From the NCBI GenBank assembly GCA_002480565.1, contig DLCK01000051.1, positions 169,189 to 233,188 on the forward strand: a DNA stretch of 64,000 bases, written 5' to 3'. Below the pieces are notes generated by a model that was not told the origin of the DNA, ran no database searches, and was given only the letters and a program-made list of their open reading frames with translations. Positions 43,517 through 51,683 of this stretch are shown here, piece by piece. The number at the start of each line of letters is the position of its first letter. Position 1 is the first letter of the stretch. The stretch comes from Phycisphaerales bacterium UBA7800. Its GTDB lineage: Bacteria; Planctomycetota; Phycisphaerae; Phycisphaerales; Phycisphaeraceae. A program made the translations under genes and the position numbers.

Positions 43517-44512
43517 TTACTTGATCTTCCAGCTTTGGAGAACCTGCATGTAGTTGGCACGTTCATAGGCTGAAGGGTCGGGGCATTTCTGGAGGTTCAT
43601 GCTGCCTTGCATCTGGTTAAGCGACTCATATTCGTGTTCGTCGAGCCATTGCTTGAGATTGCTAAGGAGGGTGCGGACATATTCAGGGCCGAGTTGCAAG
43701 AGTGCTGAGACGATCTGGGTGACCGAAGCACCACTCATGACGGACTTGACGATGTCCATGGTGGTATGCACGCCGCCGGTGGCTGCGATGGAGGCATTGA
43801 CCTGAGCTGAGAGGATGGCAATCCAACGTAAACGCAGTAACAACTCACTGGAGTCGCTGAGCATTGCGTAAGGTACAGCGTAAAGCTCTTCCACATCAAT
43901 ATCCGCTTGATAAAAGCGATTGAAGATGACCAGACTCTTGGCGCCTGCACCGACAAGTTGCTGACTGAAGTTAGCCAAGCTTGAGTAGAACGGGCTGAGT
44001 TTCACAGCCACAGGGATGTCGATAGAAGCACAGACTTCCTTGACCATATCCAAGGTTCGCTGTTCGATGTCCGCACCGGTTACGGTAGGATCGGTCGGCA
44101 GGTCATAGACGTTAAGTTCCAGACCATCAGCACCGGCCTGCTCGATGAGCTTGGCGTAACGCAGCCAGCCACCGGTGGAGTGTCCGTTGAGTGAGCCGAT
44201 GATGGGAATGTCCACAGCCTGTTTGAGTTGGCCCACACGTTCGAGATACGCTTCGGGACCGGTGCGGAAATCCTCAGGGGCAGGCATATAGCTTAGTGCT
44301 TCTGCGAAGGATTCAGCAGGGGTTTCAAAGGCCATGTGCGTCTGCATCTGTTCCTGGAGGATCTGTTCTTCAAACAGTGATGGCATGACCACCATTGAAG
44401 CGCCAGCTTCTTCCAGACGTTTGACGGTATCCACATTGTCGGTCATGGGAGAAGCACCGACGACGATGGGATTGGGAAGCTCGATTCCCATGTATGTTGT
44501 TTTCAAGTCCAT
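43517..44512 (-). CDS. Dihydroorotate dehydrogenase-like flavoprotein next to nifJ
   Basis: This 331-residue protein is a PyrD-like TIM-barrel flavoprotein. It starts MDLKTTYMGIELPNPIVVGA, which is typical of the family, and has the FMN-binding segments IGSLNGHSTGGW and VAVKLSPFYSSL, with later ATGGVHTTMDIVKSVMSGA for the phosphate. The usual catalytic Cys or Ser of PyrD is not evident. AAGGAG precedes the ATG at 44512; the longer in-frame start at 44602 is weak. It is encoded just downstream of the pyruvate:ferredoxin oxidoreductase gene, a recurring pairing in bacteria. It may therefore serve in ferredoxin-linked metabolism rather than pyrimidine synthesis. That function is inference. Confidence 0.85.
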   Translation of the reverse strand: MDLKTTYMGIELPNPIVVGASPMTDNVDTVKRLEEAGASMVVMPSLFEEQILQEQMQTHMAFETPAESFAEALSYMPAPEDFRTGPEAYLERVGQLKQAVDIPIIGSLNGHSTGGWLRYAKLIEQAGADGLELNVYDLPTDPTVTGADIEQRTLDMVKEVCASIDIPVAVKLSPFYSSLANFSQQLVGAGAKSLVIFNRFYQADIDVEELYAVPYAMLSDSSELLLRLRWIAILSAQVNASIAATGGVHTTMDIVKSVMSGASVTQIVSALLQLGPEYVRTLLSNLKQWLDEHEYESLNQMQGSMNLQKCPDPSAYERANYMQVLQSWKIK

Positions 44513-44582
44513 TTTCAGACTCCTTGCTGAGCGGTTATCAGCGTAGTTTTCAAAATCAATTTCAAATCGCGAAGTATTAAAA

Positions 44583-44612
44583 GCGACGCACCACATTGTC
44601 ATGGTGCGTCGC
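44583..44612 (-). terminator. Hairpin terminator between nifJ and the flavoprotein gene
   Basis: A perfect 11-bp stem (GCGACGCACCA with TGGTGCGTCGC) has an 8-base loop. On the minus strand it is followed by TTTTAATACTT. It probably lets only part of the nifJ transcripts continue into the next gene. Confidence 0.8.
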
Positions 44613-44624
44613 TATGAAAGTTAC

Positions 44625-47600
44625 TTAGTTCATCTCGCCATCATTGGTGGGCAGTGTCAGGTTGGCCATGTGCTGGTACAGACTCACGCGACGCGTGGTG
44701 TTGTACTGTGCCATGTTGGCCAACATGTCGAAGCGAGCAGGATCCATTTTTTGAACCATGCGGAAACGGGTTTCGTTGAGCATGTATTCCTTGACGGAAC
44801 CGGAGGTCTTCTTGTTGTCCAACTGCAAGGGGGGTTTGCCCAGATCAACGAGTCGTGGATCGTAGCGGTAGAGGGGCCAGATGCCAGATTCGACTGCTTT
44901 TTTCTGTTGATCCAAGCCGTAAACCAGATCGTAGCCATGAGCGATACAGTGGCTGTAGGCGATGATGATTGACGGGCCGTTGTAGCTTTCTGCTTCCTTG
45001 AATGCCTGGATGGTTTGATTGTCCTTGGCACCCATGGCGATGGATGCGACATAGACATGGCCGTAACTCATGGCCATCAAACCGAGGTCTTTCTTGAAGC
45101 TGCTCTTGCCGGCTGCCTGGAACTTGGCTGAGGCACCGATGGGCGTAGCCTTGGATGCCTGACCGCCGGTGTTGGAATAGACTTCGGTGTCCATGACCAG
45201 GATATTGATGTCATGGTGCATGGAGAGGACATGGTCGAGTCCGCCGTAGCCGATGTCGTATGCCCAACCGTCACCACCGAGAATCCAGATTGATTTCTTG
45301 ACAAGGTAATCAGCGAGTTGTGCAAGCTGTTTGGCTTCGAAGACATCATTGCCGTTGAGTTTGGCTTTGAGTGCCGCGACACGTTCACGTTGAGCGATGA
45401 TGCCTGCTTCGTCAGACTGGTCAGCATCAAGGATGGCAGAGACCAGATCATCACCGATGGTGGGCGCCAGTGTCTTGAGATGCTTGCGTGCCATCAATGT
45501 TGAAGCGGTGACTGACAGTCGCATCCCCAAGCCGAATTCTGCATTGTCTTCGAAGAGGGAGTTGGACCATGCCGGGCCTCGACCGTTCTTGTCGGTACAG
45601 TAGGGGGTCGTGGGCAGGTTACCGCCGTAGATCGATGAACAACCGGTGGCATTGGCGATGAGCTGACGATCACCAAAGAGTTGAGTCATCAGTTTGACGT
45701 AGGGTGTTTCACCACAACCTGCACAGGCACCGGAGTATTCAAAGAGGGGTTGGAAGAACTGCGAACCCTTGACGTCAATTCGTTCGACCTTGGTGCGGTC
45801 GATTTCTGGGATATCCAGGAAGAAATTGTACTTGGCTTTTTCAACTTCCGAGTGCTCACGGTTGTTTAGCATGTTGATGGCTTTGAGTTTCGGCTCTGCC
45901 TTGTTCTTGGCAGGGCAGGCCATCACGCAGACGCCGCAACCGGTGCAGTCTTCTGGAGCCACCTGAATGGTGAACTTCATGCCTTTGAAGTCCTTGGCTT
46001 TGTAGTCCATGCCGGTGAAGCCAGCGGGGCAGCCTTCGAGATCCGACTCTTCGTAGACCTTGGTGCGGATGGCAGCATGCGGGCAGACCAGTGCACATTT
46101 ATTACATTGGATACAGACCGAGTCGTCCCAGATGGGAATCTCGTGAGCGATGTTGCGTTTTTCGTATTGGCAAGTGCCTGTGGGCCATGTGCCGTCGGCC
46201 TGGAAAACGGAGACGGGCAGTTGGTCACCTTTGCCTGCCATCATGATTGCGGAGACTTCCTTGACGAAAGTTGGCGCATCATCACTGACCATCATGGGAA
46301 TCTTCCAGCTGGCGGTGACCTGTTCTGGAATCTTCATTTCATGCATGTGTGCGATGGATTCATCGACTGCCGCGAAGTTGCGACGCACGATTTCGTCACC
46401 CTTCTTGGAGTAGGTTTTCTTGATCGCATCTTTGATCTTGTCGATGGCTTCTTCACGCGGAAGTACACCTGAGAGTGCAAAGAAGCAGGCCTGCATCACG
46501 GTGTTGATGCGACTGCCCATGCCGGTCTTTTCTGCCACTTCATCTGCGTTGATGGCAAAGCATTTGAGCTTCTTGTCGATGATCGTCTGCTGAGCTTCGA
46601 TGGGCAGGTGTTCCCAAACTTCGTCCGACGGATAGGGAGCATTGATCAGGAAGGTCGCGCCTGGGCGGGCGATATCCAACACGTCGAGTTTTTCCATGAA
46701 CGTGAACTGGTGACAGGCCACGAAGTCCGCCTGAGTAATCAGGTAGCTTGATCGGATGGGGCGCGGGCCGAATCGTAAGTGACTGACCGTCATCGCGCCG
46801 GACTTCTTGGAGTCGTAGACGAAGTAACCTTGAGCGTAGTTATCCGTGCTTTCGCCGATGATCTTAATCGAGTTCTTGTTGGCACCGACGGTACCGTCTG
46901 CACCAAGTCCGTAGAACACGGCTTTGACGATGTCTTCGCCTTCGACATTAAAGTCCGGATCGTAAGGCAGGCTGGTGAAGGACAGGTCATCGTTGATGCC
47001 GATGGTGAAGTGATTCTTGGGCTTGTCTTTGGCAAGGTCGTCGAAGACACCCTTGACCATCGCAGGTGTGAATTCCTTGGAAGACAGACCGTAGCGTCCG
47101 CCGACGATGACGGGCATCTTTTCAATCTTGCCTTCGGCAACGGCTTCGGCGTAAGTCGTCAGCACGTCTTGGTACAACGGTTCACCCATGCAGCCAGGCT
47201 CTTTGGTGCGGTCAAGTACAGAGATTTTCTTACAGGTCTTGGGGATCGCAGCAAGGAACTGTTCAGCAGGGAACGGACGGTAAAGACGAATCTTGAGGAT
47301 ACCGATTTTTTCACCGGTCTGCTTGGCGATGCGTTCGCAGGCCTGATCCGCTGTGGTGATCGAGGAGCCCATGAGCACGATGACGCGATCGGCATCAGGT
47401 GCACCGACGTAGTCGACGAGGTTGTACTGGCGTCCGGTGAGTTTGGCGAACTTGTCCATGTGATTCTGGACAATGGCCGGTGTGGCTTTGTAGAACGGAT
47501 TGCAGGCTTCGCGTGCCTGGAAGAAGGTGTCAGGGTTCTGAGCCGTACCGCGAAGCTTGGGAGCATCGGGAGTCAGTGCACGCTCACGGTGCTTGGCAAC

Positions 47601-48203
47601 CAGATCCGAATCCATCATTTCTCTGATAACTTCGTCGGAGATCATGTTGATCTTGGCCACTTCATGCGACGTACGGAAACCATCAAAAAAGTGCAGGAAG
47701 GGGACGCGTGCTTCGAGTGTCGCGGTCTGGCTGATCAAAGCCATGTCATGGGCTTCCTGAACCGAACCTGAGGCGAGCATCGAGAAGCCGGTCATGCGGC
47801 AACCCATCACGTCCGAATGGTCACCAAAAATTGACAGGGCATGGGTCGCAAGTGAACGAGCCGCGACATGCATCGTGAAGCTGGTCAGTTCACCAGCAAT
47901 CTTGTACATGTTGGGGATCATCAGCAGCAAACCCTGCGATGCCGTAAACGTCGTGGTTAGCGAACCGGCCTGCAAGGCACCATGCACAGCACCGACAGCG
48001 CCGCCTTCGGACTGCATTTCGGTGATCTGCGGGATGCCGCCCCAGATGTTCTGCTTGCCGCGAGCGGCCCACTCATCGCAGAATTCGCCCATCGGACTCG
48101 ATGGGGTAATCGGGTAAATGGCAATAACTTCATTGGTACGGTGCGCGACGGAGGCAACGGCTTCGTTCGCGTCAAGCGTGTAGGTGACGGGACTGGAAGA
48201 CAT
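44625..48203 (-). CDS. nifJ: Pyruvate:ferredoxin (flavodoxin) oxidoreductase
   Basis: This single-chain enzyme oxidises pyruvate to acetyl-CoA and CO2 and reduces ferredoxin. The 1192 residues contain all expected domains in order: the YPITPSSPMGE pyrimidine-binding segment, the gamma-domain region, a two-cluster ferredoxin domain (CIQCNKCALVCP and CTGCGVCVMACP), an extra cluster region with CAGCGETPY, and the thiamine-diphosphate motif GDGWAYDIGYGG plus the Mg-binding SNTGGQASKATP. I chose the ATG at 48203 because GAGGA lies at a good distance; an upstream frame extension is possible. It is convergent with the right-hand radical SAM gene and suggests an anaerobic or micro-oxic mode of growth. 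Confidence 0.97.
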   Translation of the reverse strand: MSSSPVTYTLDANEAVASVAHRTNEVIAIYPITPSSPMGEFCDEWAARGKQNIWGGIPQITEMQSEGGAVGAVHGALQAGSLTTTFTASQGLLLMIPNMYKIAGELTSFTMHVAARSLATHALSIFGDHSDVMGCRMTGFSMLASGSVQEAHDMALISQTATLEARVPFLHFFDGFRTSHEVAKINMISDEVIREMMDSDLVAKHRERALTPDAPKLRGTAQNPDTFFQAREACNPFYKATPAIVQNHMDKFAKLTGRQYNLVDYVGAPDADRVIVLMGSSITTADQACERIAKQTGEKIGILKIRLYRPFPAEQFLAAIPKTCKKISVLDRTKEPGCMGEPLYQDVLTTYAEAVAEGKIEKMPVIVGGRYGLSSKEFTPAMVKGVFDDLAKDKPKNHFTIGINDDLSFTSLPYDPDFNVEGEDIVKAVFYGLGADGTVGANKNSIKIIGESTDNYAQGYFVYDSKKSGAMTVSHLRFGPRPIRSSYLITQADFVACHQFTFMEKLDVLDIARPGATFLINAPYPSDEVWEHLPIEAQQTIIDKKLKCFAINADEVAEKTGMGSRINTVMQACFFALSGVLPREEAIDKIKDAIKKTYSKKGDEIVRRNFAAVDESIAHMHEMKIPEQVTASWKIPMMVSDDAPTFVKEVSAIMMAGKGDQLPVSVFQADGTWPTGTCQYEKRNIAHEIPIWDDSVCIQCNKCALVCPHAAIRTKVYEESDLEGCPAGFTGMDYKAKDFKGMKFTIQVAPEDCTGCGVCVMACPAKNKAEPKLKAINMLNNREHSEVEKAKYNFFLDIPEIDRTKVERIDVKGSQFFQPLFEYSGACAGCGETPYVKLMTQLFGDRQLIANATGCSSIYGGNLPTTPYCTDKNGRGPAWSNSLFEDNAEFGLGMRLSVTASTLMARKHLKTLAPTIGDDLVSAILDADQSDEAGIIAQRERVAALKAKLNGNDVFEAKQLAQLADYLVKKSIWILGGDGWAYDIGYGGLDHVLSMHHDINILVMDTEVYSNTGGQASKATPIGASAKFQAAGKSSFKKDLGLMAMSYGHVYVASIAMGAKDNQTIQAFKEAESYNGPSIIIAYSHCIAHGYDLVYGLDQQKKAVESGIWPLYRYDPRLVDLGKPPLQLDNKKTSGSVKEYMLNETRFRMVQKMDPARFDMLANMAQYNTTRRVSLYQHMANLTLPTNDGEMN

Positions 48204-48249
48204 GGTAAATCCTCGATAAAGAATTGAAATGGGAGTCAAATGTCTTGAG

Positions 48250-48278
48250 ATACTATCGTTTTATGTTGAAGTCGGCAA
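48250..48278 (-). promoter_or_regulatory. Candidate sigma-70-type promoter of nifJ
   Basis: On the minus strand TTGCCG (48273-48278) and TAGTAT (48250-48255) are separated by exactly 17 bases. Each matches four of six consensus bases. Transcription would start about 40 bases before the nifJ ATG. Confidence 0.4.
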
Positions 48279-48440
48279 TTGGATATCAAGAAAAAAAGTA
48301 TATTTTTATTTTAATCGTGAAGTTGTGACACAAAAAATCAGACCAACAGTGTTAGCACATTGGACGGGTTCGAATTCTGATATTTCTTTTATCTTTTAAA
48401 TAAAAGGTATTTAAAAATTTTTAATAATGTGGGGTCTAAA

Positions 48441-49340
48441 TCAGAAAAGATCGACTTGCAGGTTTGGTAGGACACTGTGAATTCGCTGTTTAAAATCTTG
48501 GAGATGCCCTTTATCCACCGCTTGCACATCGCAAAAGTCCGGTTGATGAGACTCACCAGGCTCGCGAGCAACGGTATACAGTTGGATTCGAAGGATTTGA
48601 CAGCCCTGATCCATCAACGTTTTGACCTGTTTGATATAGGCCTGCTGTTCAGTGATGGGGAAGGGAACACTGCCGACCGATGCCACCATGGTTTGGATCA
48701 CGATGGGTTGCTTCAGACCCGCCAGTAGAATGTTTTCGATGATCCGAGAGTAGGGGATTACCGCGCGATTAATCACCTTGTAATACCCTTGTGTTCCTGC
48801 ATCAAGCTTGGCCCAGATTTCACCTTGATGCTCTTGGATAATCGAAAGACCCTTGGCAACTTGATCCCGCGATAGCAACGTGGCATTGGTGATCACCACC
48901 AACTTCACCTCATCCAATCCCATCGACACTTTCAAATCCGCAGCCAATTGCACCACTTCCAGAAAGCTTGGACTACTCGTCGGCTCGGCATCACCTGAAA
49001 ATGCAATGTCCCGTAAGACCCGTTTCTCGGCCGGGACGTCAGCGAAAAAATCGTCCTGCCAAAGGGTTCTATCGCTGACACTTTCCAGTAACTCCCGTAG
49101 CTCCGCTTGCACCAACGCTACATCCACTGGCTGAGGGCTGGCTTCTTCGTCTGCTCGCTGAACCTGGCAATAAACACAGCCAAAGTTGCAAATTTTATCA
49201 GGGTTCAGATTGATCCCAATCGACAAACCGCCACTTCGCCGACTGATAACGGGGTAGACGTAGCGATTATGCAACCACTTGCGACTATGTCTCGTATACA
49301 TCGCCAAAGGTTTGCCAGATTGGGGTGTTTTATCCGTCAT
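48441..49340 (-). CDS. Radical SAM protein
   Basis: This 299-residue radical SAM enzyme has the cluster motif C51-x3-C55-x2-C58 (CNFGCVYC) after an N-terminal segment with YVYPVISRRSGGLSIGINL. The later SGDAEPT stretch (the family's GGEPT-like position) and VVITNATLL are typical of the barrel. The C-terminus (PDFCDVQAVDKGHLQDF) has no second cluster motif. It resembles the COG0731-type group, some members of which modify tRNA, but the substrate cannot be assigned. It is divergently transcribed from the maturase gene at 49362, only 21 bases apart, so the two share a promoter region and may be co-regulated. Confidence 0.85.
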   Translation of the reverse strand: MTDKTPQSGKPLAMYTRHSRKWLHNRYVYPVISRRSGGLSIGINLNPDKICNFGCVYCQVQRADEEASPQPVDVALVQAELRELLESVSDRTLWQDDFFADVPAEKRVLRDIAFSGDAEPTSSPSFLEVVQLAADLKVSMGLDEVKLVVITNATLLSRDQVAKGLSIIQEHQGEIWAKLDAGTQGYYKVINRAVIPYSRIIENILLAGLKQPIVIQTMVASVGSVPFPITEQQAYIKQVKTLMDQGCQILRIQLYTVAREPGESHQPDFCDVQAVDKGHLQDFKQRIHSVLPNLQVDLF

Positions 49341-49361
49341 GGGCTGTTAGTATAAGGGACT

Positions 49362-50780
49362 ATGTCAAATATCACCGCCAATCCGCCGACTCCTCCCGGA
49401 AGTTCTTCAGATATTTCATTGCCTGTGATGCGCGCCAGCGTACCGTTCCATGTGATGACCAAGCCCATCGGGCCGATCTGTAACCTCGACTGTTCCTATT
49501 GTTTCTATCTCGAAAAAGAGGAACTCTTCGAAGGTAAGTCCAACTTCAGGATGGATGAAGAACAACTCGAACGATACATCCGCCAATACATCGAAGGCCA
49601 ACCCCTCAATACCCCGGAGATCACCTTCGCGTTTCAAGGTGGCGAACCGACGCTCATGGGCGTCAAGTTCTTCAAGAAGGTGATGGAATTTGAAAAGAAG
49701 TACGCCCGCCCCGGCGTGCCGGTGATCAATGCCTTGCAGACCAACGCGACCCTGCTTGATGACGAGTGGGGCGAGTTCCTCAAGGAAAATGACTTCCTCG
49801 TGGGCGTCTCCGTCGATGGTCCCGAAGCGATCCACGATATCCATCGCTATGACAAGCAAGGCAAAGGCAGCTTCCACGAAGTCATGCGTGGCATCAAGGT
49901 TCTGCAAAAGCACAAAGTCGAATTCAACACCCTCACCGTCGTCCATCATGACAATGCAGACCACGCAGTTGAAATCTACGACTTCCTCAAATCCATCGGC
50001 TCAACCTACTTCCAATTCATCCCCATCGTCGAGCACGATCAGATCCTCCAGGCTAAAAATATCCAGCGACCCATCCTGCCCATCCTCCAGGACGATGGCA
50101 AAAAGATCGGCGTCCGCTCCGTCCATCCCGATCAGTGGGGCACCTTTCTCAACGGCGTCTTTGACCGCTGGCTCGAAAAAGACGACGTGGGCAAAATCTT
50201 CGTCCAACACTTCGACCTGATGCTCGGCATGGTCTACGGCTACCCGTCCTCCCTCTGCGTCCATGCCGAAACCTGTGGCAATGCCATGGCCTTGGAACAT
50301 GACGGCGGCCTGTACTCATGTGACCACTTCGTGAGTCCGGAATTTCACTTGGGGAACATCAAGGATCACACCATTGCCGAAATGACCGAATCCGCCCAAC
50401 AGCGCAAGTTCGGCGATGACAAACGCGACACCTTGCCCGAATACTGCAAGAAGTGCGACTACCTCAAATACTGTTGGGGTGCCTGCCCCAAAGACCGCAT
50501 CCTCAAGACGCCCGACGGCGAAGAAGGCTTAGCCTATCTCTGCGAAGGTTACATGGGTTTCTACAAACATACCATCCCGACGTTTGAAAAGATGGCACAG
50601 GTCTTAAAGCTGCAACGGCCTGCAAGCGACTACAAACACCTCGACAAGATATTAGCCGAACAACAACGCCGTGCCGTAACCCAACGCGCCCTCCAGTCCG
50701 GCAAAAAAGTCGGCCGCAATGATCCCTGCCCATGTGGGAGTGGTAAAAAGTTCAAAGTATGTTGCGGAAGAAAAGGATAG
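49362..50780 (+). CDS. Anaerobic sulfatase maturase-type radical SAM enzyme with SEC-C tail
   Basis: This 472-residue protein fits the anaerobic sulfatase-maturating enzymes, which convert a Cys or Ser of a sulfatase to formylglycine without oxygen. The radical SAM motif is C40-x3-C44-x2-C47 (CNLDCSYC), followed by AFQGGEPTLMG and the SVDGPEAIHD segment. A cysteine-rich SPASM domain (about 300-395) includes CDHFVSPEFHLGN and CKKCDYLKYCWGACPKD. An unusual C-terminal tail (about 452-470) is a SEC-C zinc motif, NDPCPCGSGKKFKVCC. No sulfatase gene lies in this window. Planctomycetes usually encode many sulfatases, so the substrates are likely elsewhere. It is divergent from the other radical SAM gene. 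Confidence 0.88.
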   Translation: MSNITANPPTPPGSSSDISLPVMRASVPFHVMTKPIGPICNLDCSYCFYLEKEELFEGKSNFRMDEEQLERYIRQYIEGQPLNTPEITFAFQGGEPTLMGVKFFKKVMEFEKKYARPGVPVINALQTNATLLDDEWGEFLKENDFLVGVSVDGPEAIHDIHRYDKQGKGSFHEVMRGIKVLQKHKVEFNTLTVVHHDNADHAVEIYDFLKSIGSTYFQFIPIVEHDQILQAKNIQRPILPILQDDGKKIGVRSVHPDQWGTFLNGVFDRWLEKDDVGKIFVQHFDLMLGMVYGYPSSLCVHAETCGNAMALEHDGGLYSCDHFVSPEFHLGNIKDHTIAEMTESAQQRKFGDDKRDTLPEYCKKCDYLKYCWGACPKDRILKTPDGEEGLAYLCEGYMGFYKHTIPTFEKMAQVLKLQRPASDYKHLDKILAEQQRRAVTQRALQSGKKVGRNDPCPCGSGKKFKVCCGRKG

Positions 50781-50792
50781 GCAGATAAGGCA

Positions 50793-50838
50793 TTTTTACC
50801 ACAGAGACGCAGAGGACTCAGAGTTAAGAGAGAGAAGA
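50793..50838 (+). repeat. Left inverted repeat of the 51-kb cassette
   Basis: TTTTTACCACAGAGACGCAG, then AGGACTCAGAGTTAAGAGAG and AGAAG, is the inverted counterpart of 51560-51605, with few mismatches. It is a longer member of the ACCACAGAG family also seen at 40146-40238. Confidence 0.9.
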
Positions 50839-50980
50839 ATTTTTTTTAGTTAGATATTCATCTCAGGCGAGTCATGTGTGTTATCGCGGGTTTGAGCAAA
50901 TCACAAAACGAAATATTGAACTATAAAGACGCATGAAATTCCAAAAATAGTCAGAGTACATATGTGTGTTATTGTCTGTG

Positions 50981-51397
50981 TTAGCATTTAAAGTTTGTAA
51001 TTAGTTCTACAAATTCTTCTGTTATTTTATATTTGTCATCAGAAACAGGTATTACAAAGCCACTATTTTGTAATACAGAAAATTTACCTTTTAAATCATG
51101 ATGGCGAGTTTTGTAATAAGCGAATGTTAGTCCATCATCCCAATAGCCATTAGGTCTGTTCAAAATTACAATTTCACGAACAGTTTTAAAATCCTCTTTG
51201 GTGAGGTCGTCTTTAATTTCTTCAATTAATTCGGGCATTAATTGATATACTTTCTTAAGTTTTTGAGCTAATGTTTTTTTTGCTTCTGCATGACGTCTTT
51301 TATCAGTATATTTCGATGCGAAGTAACTTCCGCATGCTCCAGTAACAACGCCAATAAGAAAAGTTGCCAAACTGGTTGTAATTAGTTGCCAATTCAT
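50981..51397 (-). CDS. AT-rich single-TM hypothetical protein in repeat cassette
   Basis: I do not recognise this 138-residue protein. It has one N-terminal TM helix (ITTSLATFLIGVVTGACGSY, about 4-23) followed by a basic cytoplasmic linker (KYTDKRRHAEAKK). A soluble domain of about 100 residues comes next, and its C-terminal part (GKFSVLQNSGFVIPVSDDKY) has the look of a winged-helix fold. I chose the ATG at 51397; an upstream start at 51415 is also possible. The gene is visibly more AT-rich than all its neighbours and lies alone between two inverted repeat copies, so it was probably acquired. Defence or mobile-element functions are possible but unsupported. Confidence 0.65.
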   Translation of the reverse strand: MNWQLITTSLATFLIGVVTGACGSYFASKYTDKRRHAEAKKTLAQKLKKVYQLMPELIEEIKDDLTKEDFKTVREIVILNRPNGYWDDGLTFAYYKTRHHDLKGKFSVLQNSGFVIPVSDDKYKITEEFVELITNFKC

Positions 51398-51427
51398 GTG
51401 AACACCCCGAAACATACGATTTGTACG

Positions 51428-51541
51428 TCTCTCTTAACTCTGAGCAAGTAGGGTGGGTAGAGCGAAGCGAAACCCACCATTCTCCCGATGTCGAGCGTTA
51501 AACCGGTGGGTTTCTCTCGCGGACTCGTTCTACCCACCCTA
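51428..51541. repeat. Nested repeat: ACCACAGAG-family fragment plus GTAGGGTGGGT palindrome
   Basis: A fragment TCTCTCTTAACTCTGAG (51428-51444), matching the flanking copies, abuts an imperfect palindrome of about 93 bases that starts GTAGGGTGGGTAGAGCG and ends TCTACCCACCCTAC. A shorter relative is at 29049. Confidence 0.75.
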
Positions 51542-51559
51542 CAAAAAACAACAAAATAC

Positions 51560-51605
51560 TTCTCTCTTAACTCTGAGTCCTCTGTGCCTCTGCGGTAAAA
51601 AATGC
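51560..51605 (-). repeat. Right inverted repeat of the 51-kb cassette
   Basis: Reverse complement of 50793-50838 with a few differences (ACCGCAGAGGCACAGAGGAC in place of ACCACAGAGACGCAGAGGAC). It directly abuts a GCCAAG-family copy at 51617-51663. Confidence 0.9.
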
Positions 51606-51616
51606 CTTGCTGTCTT

Positions 51617-51663
51617 TCTCTCCGACCTTGGCGTTTCCGGGGGGCTTGGCGTCTTGGCGCTTC
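51617..51663 (-). repeat. GCCAAG-family repeat with GGGG-type insertion
   Basis: CTCTCCGACCTTGGCG, then TTTCCGGGGGG, then CTTGGCGTCTTGGCG is a member of the 15250 family. It is interrupted by a TTCCGGGG word like the one repeated in queG and the LacI-family gene. Confidence 0.75.
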
Positions 51664-51683
51664 AAAAAAAACAGTATCAAAAC

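Noticed and set aside
46779..47771. Long open frame of 330 codons on the plus strand opposite nifJ
   Set aside because: It is the mirror of a highly conserved region of pyruvate:ferredoxin oxidoreductase, has no ribosome binding site or family features, and its length is explained by the codon use of nifJ.
48360..48380. GGGTTCGAATTC, which looks like a tRNA T-loop
   Set aside because: The flanking bases cannot form a T-stem and no anticodon or acceptor arm is present; it is chance in an AT-rich spacer.
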